Shown: piece by piece, positions 9,023 to 17,241 of the stretch | Numbering within the stretch: position 1 is the stretch's first letter | Layout: each line of letters begins with the position of its first letter | Assembly: GCA_046351595.1 (NCBI GenBank) | Contig: JAXLYE010000002.1 | Coordinates: 434,001 to 498,000, forward strand | Length of the DNA: 64,000 bases | Reading direction: 5' to 3' | Source of the DNA: JAXLYE01 sp046351595 | Lineage (GTDB): Bacteria > Myxococcota_A > Polyangia > Palsa-1104 > JAEUJZ01 | Made by a program: the position numbers and the translations under genes | The notes under the pieces: model-generated | The model's input: the letters and a program-made list of their open reading frames with translations, nothing else | Told to the model about the DNA's origin: nothing | Databases searched by the model: none

Positions 9023-9589
9023 CTAGGGGCAGGTGACGGTCCAGTAGTGGGTCGCGTCGACCTCGCCTCGGCCCTCGGGAGCAGCGGTAGTCGTCGTGAA
9101 GCCGCCCGAGGCGATGACCGGGATTAAAAAGACCGGGTTCACCGTAAAGCCCTGGGCGCAGGGTGCCACCGTCTGGAAGCTGATGGTATAGCGACCGGAG
9201 GTCTCGGTCGCGCTGGTCGCCCCCGTCTGCATGTAGCGCGTGACGTCGGGCTTGGTGAAGTCGATGTCGCAGCACTGGCCGCTGCCGAGGGCGTACAGCC
9301 GCCCGACCACGTCCGGGCTGTCGGTCACCACGTCGATGTTCAGGTTGAAGACCGACGTCGGGTTCATCGCCCGCAGGGTGCCGAACGGGGCCTGCGCGCC
9401 CTTGACGACGAGCGTCTGGCCGCCGTCGACCTGGCGCTGCTGCTCGAGCGGCAGCGGTACGATGCAGCCCCCGATCAGCGGCTGCAGCACCAGCACGGCG
9501 CCGAGCGACCGCGCGCCGCGCACACGATCGGCGCGGTGTCCGTCGACACGCTCGCGGCGCTTTCGGGGTCGAGCTCGATCGGGTCGCAT
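9023..9589 (-). CDS. Small putative lipoprotein of unknown function
   Basis: Up to 188 residues. The lipobox is LIGGC, about 41 residues from the ATG at 9589; the first 22 residues are Arg-rich and too long for an n-region. A GTG at 9523 (VRGARSLGAVLVLQ) would give an ordinary 20-residue signal and is a plausible true start. The mature protein has a beta-rich look (RLYALGSGQCCDIDFTKPDV, FNLNIDVVTD) and no known motif. It ends 32 bases before the next gene on the same strand, the carboxypeptidase-regulatory lipoprotein, which suggests a two-gene surface-protein unit. Confidence 0.6.
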   Translation of the reverse strand: MRPDRARPRKRRERVDGHRADRVRGARSLGAVLVLQPLIGGCIVPLPLEQQRQVDGGQTLVVKGAQAPFGTLRAMNPTSVFNLNIDVVTDSPDVVGRLYALGSGQCCDIDFTKPDVTRYMQTGATSATETSGRYTISFQTVAPCAQGFTVNPVFLIPVIASGGFTTTTAAPEGRGEVDATHYWTVTCP

Positions 9590-9700
9590 CGCAGCCGGCA
9601 GGTCCCGAGCCTAGGGGAGGCTCTGAAGGCAAGGCTAGCCCAAAGCTAACAAGATCGCCGAGCCCCAGCCAAGCGGGACGCGGGATCGCCAGCCTCGGCG

Positions 9701-11254
9701 CTACTTCGAGGAGGCGGCGCCGCCGAGCGCCGAGCCGCCGACCGCGAGCAGCGCCTTGAGGTCCTCGTCGTTGAACATGAGCTGCGCGCCCACGTAGTAG
9801 TCGCGCCCGACGAGCGAGGCGTCCCCAGGCGGCCGGTTGTTGAGGACGTCGTCGATGCCGGCCATGACGAACAGGTTCTTGTAGAACTGGACCGTGCTCA
9901 GCATGCGCAGCCGCGGCCAGGTGTTGCTGCGGAAGTCGAACACGTCGAGCTTCACCGTCAGCCGCTCCTTGAAGAGGTCGATGTCGGCGCCGACGCCGCC
10001 GGTGGACTCCTTGATGCCGTAGCGCAGCGTCAGGATGAACCACTTGGGGTCGACGAAGAAGCGCTTGGCGAACTGGAACGAGATGCGGAAGGTGCGCGAC
10101 AGCGTCACGGTGTCCGTCGTCGTCGTCGCCGGCCGCGACGGGTCGTCGGTGGTGACGTAGGTGCGGCGGAAGTCGCGCGACATGCGCGGGTCGTCGATGA
10201 GCTCGACCTGGTAGTACTTGTCCGGCCGCGTCTGCAGGCGCAGCTCGACGACCTGCTTGAACTCGCGCGACATGAAGTAGTACTCGGAGCGCAGCCCGAC
10301 GATGGTCTGCAGGCGGCCGATGCCGGAGGTCAGCTCGCTGACGTCCTGCGTGATCTGCTCGGCCGTCGAGACCAGGGTGTCGTCGACGAGCAGGCGGCCG
10401 ACGCTGCCCTTGCCCTGCTTGACGCCCTGGGTGATCTGCTCGACGTTGCTGAGCGCCTTGTTCAAAGACTCGACGGCGGCCGACAGCTTGTCGAGGTTGT
10501 TGCGCAGCTTGGTCCCGGTCGAGTCGACCTCGGACGAGCCCTTGCCGACGAGATCGCGCAGGCCATCGGTGACGTCGCGGACGTTGGAGATGGCGGCGCG
10601 GATGTCGTCGCGGCTCTGGCCCGAGGTCACGCTGCGCACGTCCTGGGCGATGGCGTCGACGTGCTTGAGCAGGTCGGTCATCGCCTGCGAGTTCTGCTCG
10701 ACCGAGGTCTGCACCTGCCGCGCGATGTCGTGCATCGGCCCCTGCGTCACCCGCTGCACGTCGCGCAGGATGTCGCGGATGATCGGCATCGTCTCGTTGA
10801 TCTGGTAGAGGATGTCGCCCGTCGTCACCGCCTCGATGACGTTCTGGATCTGCTCGCCGTCCTTGATGCGCTGGTTCTTGGTCAGCTGGCCGCTGATCGG
10901 GTCCGGCGACATCTCGCTGCCCGGGTCGACCTCCAGGAAGTACTCGCCGAGCAGCGACGAGGACTTTTTATAGAGCGTCGCGTTGCTCCACAGGACGACG
11001 TCGGGGCGGAAGCGGATCGACAGGCGCGCGTAGTTCCCCTGCAGGCGGCGCTCGACGATCTCGCCGATCACCAGGCCGGCGACCTGCACGCGCGACTTGT
11101 CGACCAGGCCCGTGGCGTCGTGGAACAGCGCCCAGACCACCGGCCCCTGCGGGCCGCGCACGCCCTTGTACACGAAGCGATAGGCCACGCCGCTCAGCAC
11201 AAAGATGAGCACCGCCGTGATCCCGACCTTCAGCGCCGCCGTCATCGTCTTCAT
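9701..11254 (-). CDS. mlaD: MlaD/MCE-domain lipid transport protein with long C-terminal domain
   Basis: 517 residues: one N-terminal transmembrane helix (about 8-28), a single MCE domain (about 33-120; ATGLVDKSRVQVAGLVIGEI is the family signature), a long alpha-helical section (about 130-310) with heptad-like character, and a C-terminal beta-rich domain (about 325-510) of alternating hydrophobic strands such as TFRISFQFAKRFF and RDYYVGAQLMFNDEDL. MCE proteins are the periplasmic lipid-carrying part of Mla-type ABC transporters. E. coli MlaD is only about 180 residues, so the helical and beta-rich extension is notable and might span the periplasm or insert in the outer membrane. It is the third gene of mlaE-mlaF-mlaD, 134 bases after mlaF. 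Confidence 0.85.
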   Translation of the reverse strand: MKTMTAALKVGITAVLIFVLSGVAYRFVYKGVRGPQGPVVWALFHDATGLVDKSRVQVAGLVIGEIVERRLQGNYARLSIRFRPDVVLWSNATLYKKSSSLLGEYFLEVDPGSEMSPDPISGQLTKNQRIKDGEQIQNVIEAVTTGDILYQINETMPIIRDILRDVQRVTQGPMHDIARQVQTSVEQNSQAMTDLLKHVDAIAQDVRSVTSGQSRDDIRAAISNVRDVTDGLRDLVGKGSSEVDSTGTKLRNNLDKLSAAVESLNKALSNVEQITQGVKQGKGSVGRLLVDDTLVSTAEQITQDVSELTSGIGRLQTIVGLRSEYYFMSREFKQVVELRLQTRPDKYYQVELIDDPRMSRDFRRTYVTTDDPSRPATTTTDTVTLSRTFRISFQFAKRFFVDPKWFILTLRYGIKESTGGVGADIDLFKERLTVKLDVFDFRSNTWPRLRMLSTVQFYKNLFVMAGIDDVLNNRPPGDASLVGRDYYVGAQLMFNDEDLKALLAVGGSALGGAASSK

Positions 11255-11281
11255 GGGGTGGGTCGTTCCTTCTCATCCAGC

Positions 11282-11315
11282 GAAGGCCTCCTCGTCCGGT
11301 GAAGCCGAGGCCTTC
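11282..11315 (-). promoter_or_regulatory. Intercistronic hairpin between mlaF and mlaD
   Basis: A perfect 9-base inverted repeat, GAAGGCCTC and GAGGCCTTC, with a 16-base loop. It lies 27 bases upstream of the mlaD start in the 134-base gap. No T-tract follows on the minus strand, so an mRNA-stabilising or attenuation structure is more likely than a terminator. Confidence 0.4.
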
Positions 11316-11388
11316 CGCGCTCTTAAGCTTTACTCATCAATCGCAAACAGGCCGTAAGCAGTTGGCCGACGGGCCGGAGGCCGCCGGC

Positions 11389-12297
11389 TCATGTCGGATC
11401 ATCCACGATCAGGTCCGCTTCGTCGACGGGATCGAGCTGCACCGCGCCTGAGGTGCCGATGAACTCGCGCAGCCAGCGGTGGCGGGTGCGGCGGATCTCG
11501 TCGGGGGTGCCGCTCTCGATGATGACGCCGTTGTACAGCGCCGAGATGCGGTCGCCGATGCGGAAGGTCGAGGCCATGTCGTGGCTGATGATGACGCTGG
11601 TGACGCCGTGGTCGCGCGAGACGTCGCGGATCATGTCGTCGACGTTCTTGGTCGAGACCGGGTCCAGGCCGGTCGTCGGCTCGTCGTAGAGCAGGATCTT
11701 GGGCTTCATCACCAGCGCCCGCGCCAGGCCGACGCGCTTGCGCTGGCCGCCCGAGAGCTCCGAAGGGAACTTCTTGATCAGCACCTGCGGCAGGCTGAGC
11801 TTCTCGAGCTGGTCGACGGCAATCTGGTGCAGCTCGGCGCGGCTGAAGCGGCGGCGCTGGCGCGGCCGGCCGGTGCGCGGGTCCATGCCGCCCTCGCCGC
11901 CGGGGGTGTCGGGATCGCCGTGCTCGACCAGCGGGAAGACGATGTTCTCCTCGACGGTGAGCGAGTCGAACAGGGCGGCGTACTGGAACAGCATGCCGAA
12001 CTTCTTGCGCACCCGGTTCAGGCCGAAGTCGTCGAGCGGGACGATGTCCTCGCCGTCGACGTAGATGTGGCCGGTGTCCGGCTTGAGCAGCCCCATCAGG
12101 TGCTTCATGATCACCGACTTGCCCTGACCCGAGCCGCCGATGATGACGTTGATCTTGCCGCGCGCGACGTCCAGATCGACGCCGCGCAGCACGTGGTGCG
12201 GGCCGAACGTCTTGTTCACGTTGCGCACGCGGAGGTGCCAGGCGTCGCTCTCCTGCGCCGCGTCCTCGTCGGGGGGCTGCCACTTCTTCTGCGCCAC
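11389..12297 (-). CDS. mlaF: Mla/MCE-type ABC transporter ATP-binding protein
   Basis: 302 residues. Walker A is GGSGQGKS (54-61), the ABC signature LSGGQRKR (181-188) and Walker B ILLYDEP (201-207), with the H-loop in IISHDMAS. The family hydrolyses ATP at the inner membrane to drive phospholipid movement by MlaE and MlaD. An insert of about 25 charged residues (about 127-152, HGDPDTPGGEGG...RQRRR) sits between the Q-loop and the signature. The start is a GTG placed 2 bases after the mlaE stop codon, which indicates translational coupling in the order mlaE-mlaF-mlaD. Confidence 0.92.
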   Translation of the reverse strand: MAQKKWQPPDEDAAQESDAWHLRVRNVNKTFGPHHVLRGVDLDVARGKINVIIGGSGQGKSVIMKHLMGLLKPDTGHIYVDGEDIVPLDDFGLNRVRKKFGMLFQYAALFDSLTVEENIVFPLVEHGDPDTPGGEGGMDPRTGRPRQRRRFSRAELHQIAVDQLEKLSLPQVLIKKFPSELSGGQRKRVGLARALVMKPKILLYDEPTTGLDPVSTKNVDDMIRDVSRDHGVTSVIISHDMASTFRIGDRISALYNGVIIESGTPDEIRRTRHRWLREFIGTSGAVQLDPVDEADLIVDDPT

Positions 12298-12299
12298 GG

Positions 12300-13121
12300 C
12301 TAGCCCTTCGTGCTAAGCGTCAGCCACAGGTCGGTCAGAAAGTAGTCGAGCACCAGGATGGTGACGAAGGCGCCGACGACCGAGCGCGTGGTCGCGACGC
12401 CGACGCCCTTGGCGCCGCCCGAGGCGTTGTAGCCCTGGTTGCAGGCGATGAGCGTCAGCACGCAGCCGAAGACCACGGCCTTGACCATGCCCTGGGTGAT
12501 GTCGTCGGGGTCGAGCAGCCAGCGGGCTCGCTCGATGAAGACGCCGCGGTCGACGTTCTGCAGGCCGACCGCGACCGCGTAGGCGCCGAGCATGCCGACG
12601 CAGTTGAAGAGCATGGCGAGCATCGGCAGCATGATCGTCCCGGCGATGACCCGCGGCACCACCAGGTACTGCACCGGGTTTATCGCCATGGTCGCCAGCG
12701 CGTCGATCTGCTCGGTGATGCGCATCGAGCCGAGCTCGGTGGTCATGCCGGCGCCGGCGCGCGCCGCCACGACGATCGAGGTGAAGACCGGGGCGAGCTC
12801 GCGCGACAGCGCCAGGCCGACGGTGGCGCCGGTGAACGCCTCGGCCTGGAAGGTGCGCAGCGCCGACGACAGCTGCAGCGCGAAGACGGCGCCGACGAAC
12901 AGCGAGATCAAAAGGACGATGGGCAGCGACTCAAAGCCGATGAAGACCATGGCCTCAAGGAGCACGCTGGGGCGGAACGGGCGCCGGAACGTCCAGCGCA
13001 GCACCGAGAGCAGCAGGATCAGGTGCGCGCCGATCTGCTCGATGAGCGCAGCCACCAGCCGGACCGGCGGCTGCCAGACTCGGTCGATCAGGCCCGCGAG
13101 GCGCACAAGCCACATGGGCAT
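12300..13121 (-). CDS. mlaE: MlaE-family ABC transporter permease
   Basis: Up to 273 residues, the usual length of the MlaE (DUF140) permease family. Family hallmarks include LSRELAPVFTSIVVAARAGA and TELGSMRITEQIDALATMAI, the latter being the signature of MlaE and plastid TGD1 proteins. Five or so membrane helices are visible. The protein is the inner-membrane channel of the lipid transporter. It is the first gene of the mlaEFD operon. The ATG at 13115 (MWLV) may be the real start: TAGGAT lies directly upstream and could act as a -10 box or as a weak Shine-Dalgarno. MlaC and MlaA equivalents are not in the window. Confidence 0.92.
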   Translation of the reverse strand: MPMWLVRLAGLIDRVWQPPVRLVAALIEQIGAHLILLLSVLRWTFRRPFRPSVLLEAMVFIGFESLPIVLLISLFVGAVFALQLSSALRTFQAEAFTGATVGLALSRELAPVFTSIVVAARAGAGMTTELGSMRITEQIDALATMAINPVQYLVVPRVIAGTIMLPMLAMLFNCVGMLGAYAVAVGLQNVDRGVFIERARWLLDPDDITQGMVKAVVFGCVLTLIACNQGYNASGGAKGVGVATTRSVVGAFVTILVLDYFLTDLWLTLSTKG

Positions 13122-13253
13122 ATCCTATCGCAAAGCTCGGGCGTTGCCGGCTCTCGGGGGAGCGGCGACGTGATGGCGGGCCGGAGCGCGGGCCGACCCC
13201 CCGGGGATGCCCCGGTCCGGTGACGACGCAGCGGGCTCAGCGCCTGCCCCGCC

Positions 13254-14141
13254 TCACGACCGGCCCATCATCCGGCGGCCCAGGAGCGCCTGCGCCTCGG
13301 CGTGCGCGGCGTTCAAGCCGGTGACCATCTGCCCCAGGGCGCGATCGACGACGACGCGATCGGGGCGCGTGCCCGGCGGCGACTCGACGAGCGCCAGCAC
13401 CGCGTCGGCGACCTGCTGCGGATCCGGCGCGTCGGGGCCGCCGGCCATGGCCTCGATCTGGCCGACCAGCTGCTTGAGCCCGTCGGCCATGGGGCCGTAG
13501 CCGAGGCCGCGCTCGGCCTCGAGGCCGATGCGGACGTTCTTGCCGAAGTCGGTGGCGTAGGCGCCGGGCTGCACGATCGTCGAGTCGATGCCGGTCGGCT
13601 GCAGCTCGAAGCGGTAGGCGTCGAACAGCGCCTCGAGCGCGGCCTTGCTGGCGCAGTAGGCGCCCATGAACGGGAAGACGACGCGGCCGACGGAGCTGGA
13701 GATGTGGATGAGCAGGCCGCGGCCGTGCGAGCGCATCGACGGCAGCACCGCGCGGCACAGCCGGTGCGGCAGGACGACGTTGACCCGCAGCTGCTCCTCG
13801 AGCTGATCCGGGGTCAGCGTCTCCTCGATGCCGACGATGCCCATGCCGGCGTTGTTGACGAGCACCGTGATCGGCCCGGCGATGCGCGTCGCCTCGTCGA
13901 TCGCGGCCTGCACCGAGTCGTCGCTCGACAGGTCCACCTCGAGCGGGTGGATGTGCAGGCCCTCGGCGGCGGCGATGCGGCGGAACTCGTCGGCGACGGC
14001 GGCGTTGCGGCCGCCGACGTCGCGCATGGTCGCGAACACGGTGTGGCCCTTGCGGGCGAGCGTCAGCACGAACAGGCGGCCGAAGCCGCTGTTGGTGCCG
14101 GTGACGAGGACGATCTGGTGCGAGGCGGGGCGGTGGCTCAT
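13254..14141 (-). CDS. Short-chain dehydrogenase/reductase
   Basis: 295 residues with the classical SDR pattern: TGTNSGFG nucleotide-binding loop (about 12-19), VNNAGMG (about 95), catalytic Ser in ISSSVG and YxxxK as YCASK. The Asp that would follow the second strand in NAD-dependent members is replaced by an ATMRD context, so cofactor preference is unclear. The substrate is unknown. The start at 14141 follows an AGAGAG purine tract at the proper distance; an in-frame extension upstream has no such signal. The gene is separate from mlaE (about 130 bases downstream). Confidence 0.85.
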   Translation of the reverse strand: MSHRPASHQIVLVTGTNSGFGRLFVLTLARKGHTVFATMRDVGGRNAAVADEFRRIAAAEGLHIHPLEVDLSSDDSVQAAIDEATRIAGPITVLVNNAGMGIVGIEETLTPDQLEEQLRVNVVLPHRLCRAVLPSMRSHGRGLLIHISSSVGRVVFPFMGAYCASKAALEALFDAYRFELQPTGIDSTIVQPGAYATDFGKNVRIGLEAERGLGYGPMADGLKQLVGQIEAMAGGPDAPDPQQVADAVLALVESPPGTRPDRVVVDRALGQMVTGLNAAHAEAQALLGRRMMGRS

Positions 14142-14598
14142 GGGCGGTCTCTCTGTGTGGATCAGGTAGGGTCGGCCCGGCGGGCCGGTGGGGGCAGCGG
14201 AGCGCACAAGAGCATGCGCGATCTGCGCACCGCACGGAAGCGGCTCGCGCGGTCACCTGCCTGGCCGCTCTGTCCTGCTCTGCGGGGTCGCACAGTGAGG
14301 AACGATTCCTCTTATCCGTACAGGAGCTCTGTGTGGATTAGGAATGCCTCTACGATGCTACGGATTGAGTGGGGCCGGAGTACCCAGCTGGGGTCCGCTC
14401 CCCCAGGCGGTTTGTCGACGGGAAGATAAGAAAAAATTAATGCGAAAAAGTATTCCCAGAACAGACTCCTAATCGTAGATTGAGATCATTCCCAGCGCGG
14501 TCGCGCAGACTCCTTTCGGTGTACGAAATCTGTCCGGAAGTGGGACGGATGACACAGAGCAGCGGAGCCGCGACCCTCACGCGATCCGGAGGTGTACG
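14142..14598. other. Divergent intergenic region with AT-rich island and direct repeats
   Basis: 457 bases between the leftward SDR and the rightward metalloprotease. A markedly AT-rich patch (about 14420-14490) stands out in this genome. CTCTGTGTGGATCAGG at 14151-14166 recurs as CTCTGTGTGGATTAGG at 14327-14342. ATTCCCAG and CAGACTCCT occur as pairs at 14452/14462 and again at 14488/14506. These are candidate regulator sites for one or both genes. No gene is seen. Confidence 0.5.
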
Positions 14599-16158
14599 AT
14601 GCGTCGTCCGAACGTGTTCACGGTGGTTCGCTTGGCTCCCGTAGCGCTGCTTGTGGCCTGCGGCGGGACGGATCTGATCCCGATCGAGGCGGCCAGCGAG
14701 GACGGGCAGGAAGTGAGCGCGACGGCGGTCGAGCTCCTACAGGCGCGCGGCAACGAGCTCGGTCTGGATCGCTTCAGCGCCGTCCGCCAGAGCCAGCGCT
14801 TCGTCGACGAGCTCGGCCAGGAGCACGTGCGCTTCGAGCGCACCTGGCACGGCCTGCCGGTGCGCGGCGGCGACTTCATCGCCCACCCGACCAGCGCCGC
14901 GCTGGTGGCCGGCGAGGGCTTCACCGCCCCGGTCGCCGCCCCCATCCAGATCTCGCACGTGCCGGGGCTGCGCGCCGAGCAGGCGGCGTCGATCGCGCAG
15001 GGAATGCACACGAGCTCGGGCGCGCGCATGGAGCAGCCGGATCGCACCGACCTCGTGGTCTACAGCTACGACGGGCCGAGCGAGCTGGCGCTGGCCTATG
15101 ACGTGGTCGCGCGCGGCACCGCCGCCGACGGCACGCCGAGCGTCCTGCACACCTACGTCGACGCCCAGAGCGGCCGCATCCTCAACGCCATCGACGAGAT
15201 CCAGACCGAGGGCGTGACCGGCAGCGGCAAGGGCATCCAGAACGGCTCGGTGCAGCTGAACACCAACCGCAACGGCGGCAACTACGAGCTCAAGGACATG
15301 CTGCACGGCGCCGGCGAGACGCAGGACATGAACAACGGCACCAGCACCTCGCGCCTGTTCTCGCAGTCGGCCAACGCCTGGGGCGACGGCACCAACACCA
15401 ACCGCGCCAGCGCCGCCGTCGACGCCCACTTCGGCGCCGCCAAGACCTGGGACTATTACAAGACCGTGCACGGCCGCAACGGCATCAGCAACGACGGCAA
15501 GGCCGCGCTGACCCGCGTGCACTACAGCAACAGCTACAACAACGCCTTCTGGTCCGACAGCTGCTTCTGCATGACCTACGGCGACGGCGATGGCAAGGTG
15601 CTCAAGCCCCTGGTTTCGATCGACGTGGCCGCGCACGAGATGACCCACGGCGTGACCTCGCGCACCGCGAAGCTCGTCTACTCCGGCGAGTCGGGCGGCC
15701 TGAACGAGGCGACCAGCGACATCTTCGGCACCTCGGTCGAGTTCTACGCCGCCACCACCAGCGACCCCGGCGACTACCTGATCGGCGAGAAGGTCATGGT
15801 CGGCAAGCCCTTTTTGCGCAGCATGATCGACCCCAAGGCCGACGGCGCCTCCGTCGATCACTACTCGCTCTACAAGCGCAGCATGGACGTGCACTACTCG
15901 AGCGGCATCGCCAACAACTTCTTCTACCTTCTGTCCGAGGGCGGGACGAACAAGACCTCGAAGAAGACGGTCACCGGCATCGGCCGCCAGAAGGCCGAGA
16001 AGATCTGGTACCGCGCGCTGACCACGTACTTTGCCAGCAGCACCACGTACAAGCAGGCGCGCGGCGCCACGCTGTCGGCGGCCAAGGACCTGTACGGCGC
16101 CACCAGCGCCGAGTACAAGGCCGTCAACACCGTCTGGGACGCCGTCGGCGTGAACTGA
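14599..16158 (+). CDS. M4-family (thermolysin-like) zinc metalloprotease, lipoprotein
   Basis: 519 residues, preceded by GGAGGTGTACG and ATG. The signal ends in the lipobox LLVAC (Cys 21). An FTP/PepSY-type propeptide spans about 35-205. The catalytic domain has HEMTH (346-350) with zinc ligands His346 and His350, the catalytic Glu347, the third ligand Glu370 in GGLNEATSD, and the downstream catalytic His432 in VHYSSGIANN. This is the full thermolysin set. The enzyme is made as an inactive zymogen and cleaves proteins outside the cytoplasm. Unlike most secreted M4 proteases the precursor carries a lipobox, so it may remain membrane-attached until the propeptide is removed. A perfect terminator follows. 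Confidence 0.93.
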   Translation: MRRPNVFTVVRLAPVALLVACGGTDLIPIEAASEDGQEVSATAVELLQARGNELGLDRFSAVRQSQRFVDELGQEHVRFERTWHGLPVRGGDFIAHPTSAALVAGEGFTAPVAAPIQISHVPGLRAEQAASIAQGMHTSSGARMEQPDRTDLVVYSYDGPSELALAYDVVARGTAADGTPSVLHTYVDAQSGRILNAIDEIQTEGVTGSGKGIQNGSVQLNTNRNGGNYELKDMLHGAGETQDMNNGTSTSRLFSQSANAWGDGTNTNRASAAVDAHFGAAKTWDYYKTVHGRNGISNDGKAALTRVHYSNSYNNAFWSDSCFCMTYGDGDGKVLKPLVSIDVAAHEMTHGVTSRTAKLVYSGESGGLNEATSDIFGTSVEFYAATTSDPGDYLIGEKVMVGKPFLRSMIDPKADGASVDHYSLYKRSMDVHYSSGIANNFFYLLSEGGTNKTSKKTVTGIGRQKAEKIWYRALTTYFASSTTYKQARGATLSAAKDLYGATSAEYKAVNTVWDAVGVN

Positions 16159-16227
16159 GCCGTAGCCTGAGCCGTGGACTGAACCAGAGCCCGCGCGAGC
16201 TCCCGTCCCCCGCGCGGCCGTAGCACG

Positions 16228-16257
16228 GAGCCCATCGCGAGAGCGGTGGGCTCTTTT
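16228..16257 (+). terminator. Rho-independent terminator of the M4 protease gene
   Basis: An 11-base stem, GAGCCCATCGC against GCGGTGGGCTC (one G-T pair), a GAGA loop and a TTTT run. It lies 70 bases after the stop codon, between two converging genes. Confidence 0.85.
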
Positions 16258-16284
16258 GCGTTCTGGGGCGTGCGCTCGGCGTGC

Positions 16285-17157
16285 TCAGCCTCGGGGCAGC
16301 TGGCCCGCCTCGGGTCCGCCGGCGTCCGGGCTCGGCTGTCCCCGCCGCTGCTGCAGGAACCACTCGAACAGCTCGGGCGAGGCGTAGGTCGGCTCCTCGG
16401 CGGCGTGGCCGACGCCCGGCCACAGCGTCAGCCGCACTCGCGGCGGCTCGCCGGGCGCGGTCGCCGCCCGCATCGCCGCGGCCATGCGCCGGGACTCCGC
16501 GGGCGGCACCAGCCAGTCGCGCTCGCCGTGGAAGATCCACGCCGGCACCGGCCCGATGCGCTGCGCCACCTGCGCGTAGACGTCCTTTGTGAAGTCGACC
16601 AGGCGCGCCTCCTCGGGGACCTTGACCCCGGGCGGCGGCTTCACCCCGCCGCAGATCGGCGCCAGCGCCGCGAACCGCCCCGGGTAGCGCGCCGCCAGGA
16701 GCCACGTCCCGTACCCGCCCATCGAGTTGCCGGTGACGTAGATCCGCTCGGGATCGCCGTCGAAGTCGCGCAGCGCCACGTCCAGCGCCGCGAGCGCGCG
16801 CTCGGCCATGGCCGGCATCGTCCAGAAGCTGCCCGCGGCGCACTGCGGGAACACGACGACGAACGGGAAGTAGCCCAGGGTCGCGCGCACCACCGGACCG
16901 AGCCCGACCTGGGTCGGCGGCACGCCGTCGGCCCCGCGCTCGCCGCCGCCGTGCAGGTAGACGATGACCGGCAGCTTCTGCCCCGGCGGCCGCTGGCGCG
17001 GTCTATAGATGAAGAAGGAGTGCGGCCCCTGCGGCGTCGCCAGCGTGTAGCGGACGAAGCCGCTCTGCTCCGACGGCACGAACCGTGTCCCCGCGCACGC
17101 CGGCACGAGCGCCGCCGCCCCCAGTCCCAGCACGAACTGTCTCCGCTTTCGGTCCAT
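16285..17157 (-). CDS. Esterase/PHB-depolymerase-like hydrolase, Tat lipoprotein
   Basis: 290 residues. The N-terminus has a twin-arginine motif (KRRQFVLG), a hydrophobic stretch and a Cys in LVPAC, suggesting Tat export and lipidation. The alpha/beta-hydrolase domain resembles predicted peptidases and feruloyl-esterase/PHB-depolymerase-like enzymes: VIVYLHGGGERG as oxyanion loop, GNSMGGYGT as nucleophile elbow, Asp in HGERDWLVP and His in GVGHAAEE complete a Ser-Asp-His triad. The substrate is unknown. It is transcribed divergently from the outer-membrane protein gene at 17242 and converges on the M4 protease gene. Confidence 0.82.
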   Translation of the reverse strand: MDRKRRQFVLGLGAAALVPACAGTRFVPSEQSGFVRYTLATPQGPHSFFIYRPRQRPPGQKLPVIVYLHGGGERGADGVPPTQVGLGPVVRATLGYFPFVVVFPQCAAGSFWTMPAMAERALAALDVALRDFDGDPERIYVTGNSMGGYGTWLLAARYPGRFAALAPICGGVKPPPGVKVPEEARLVDFTKDVYAQVAQRIGPVPAWIFHGERDWLVPPAESRRMAAAMRAATAPGEPPRVRLTLWPGVGHAAEEPTYASPELFEWFLQQRRGQPSPDAGGPEAGQLPRG

Positions 17158-17228
17158 GGCCCTAGGATGCCGCGGCCCGCCATCGGCGCGCGAGCCGCAT
17201 ACACCCTGGTCAGCCGGCGGGCGCGTCG

Positions 17229-17234
17229 TATGAT
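17229..17234 (+). promoter_or_regulatory. Candidate -10 box (TATGAT) for the outer-membrane protein operon
   Basis: TATGAT ends 7 bases before the ATG at 17242. The -35 region is weak (CTGGTC). No Shine-Dalgarno is present, which fits a leaderless transcript. Confidence 0.4.
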
Positions 17235-17241
17235 GCTGCGC

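Noticed and set aside
9607..9623. Small hairpin GAGCCT-AGGGG-AGGCTC as a terminator
   Set aside because: Only 6 base pairs and no T-run on either strand; it lies upstream of a gene rather than after one, apart from the mlaD promoter-distal side.
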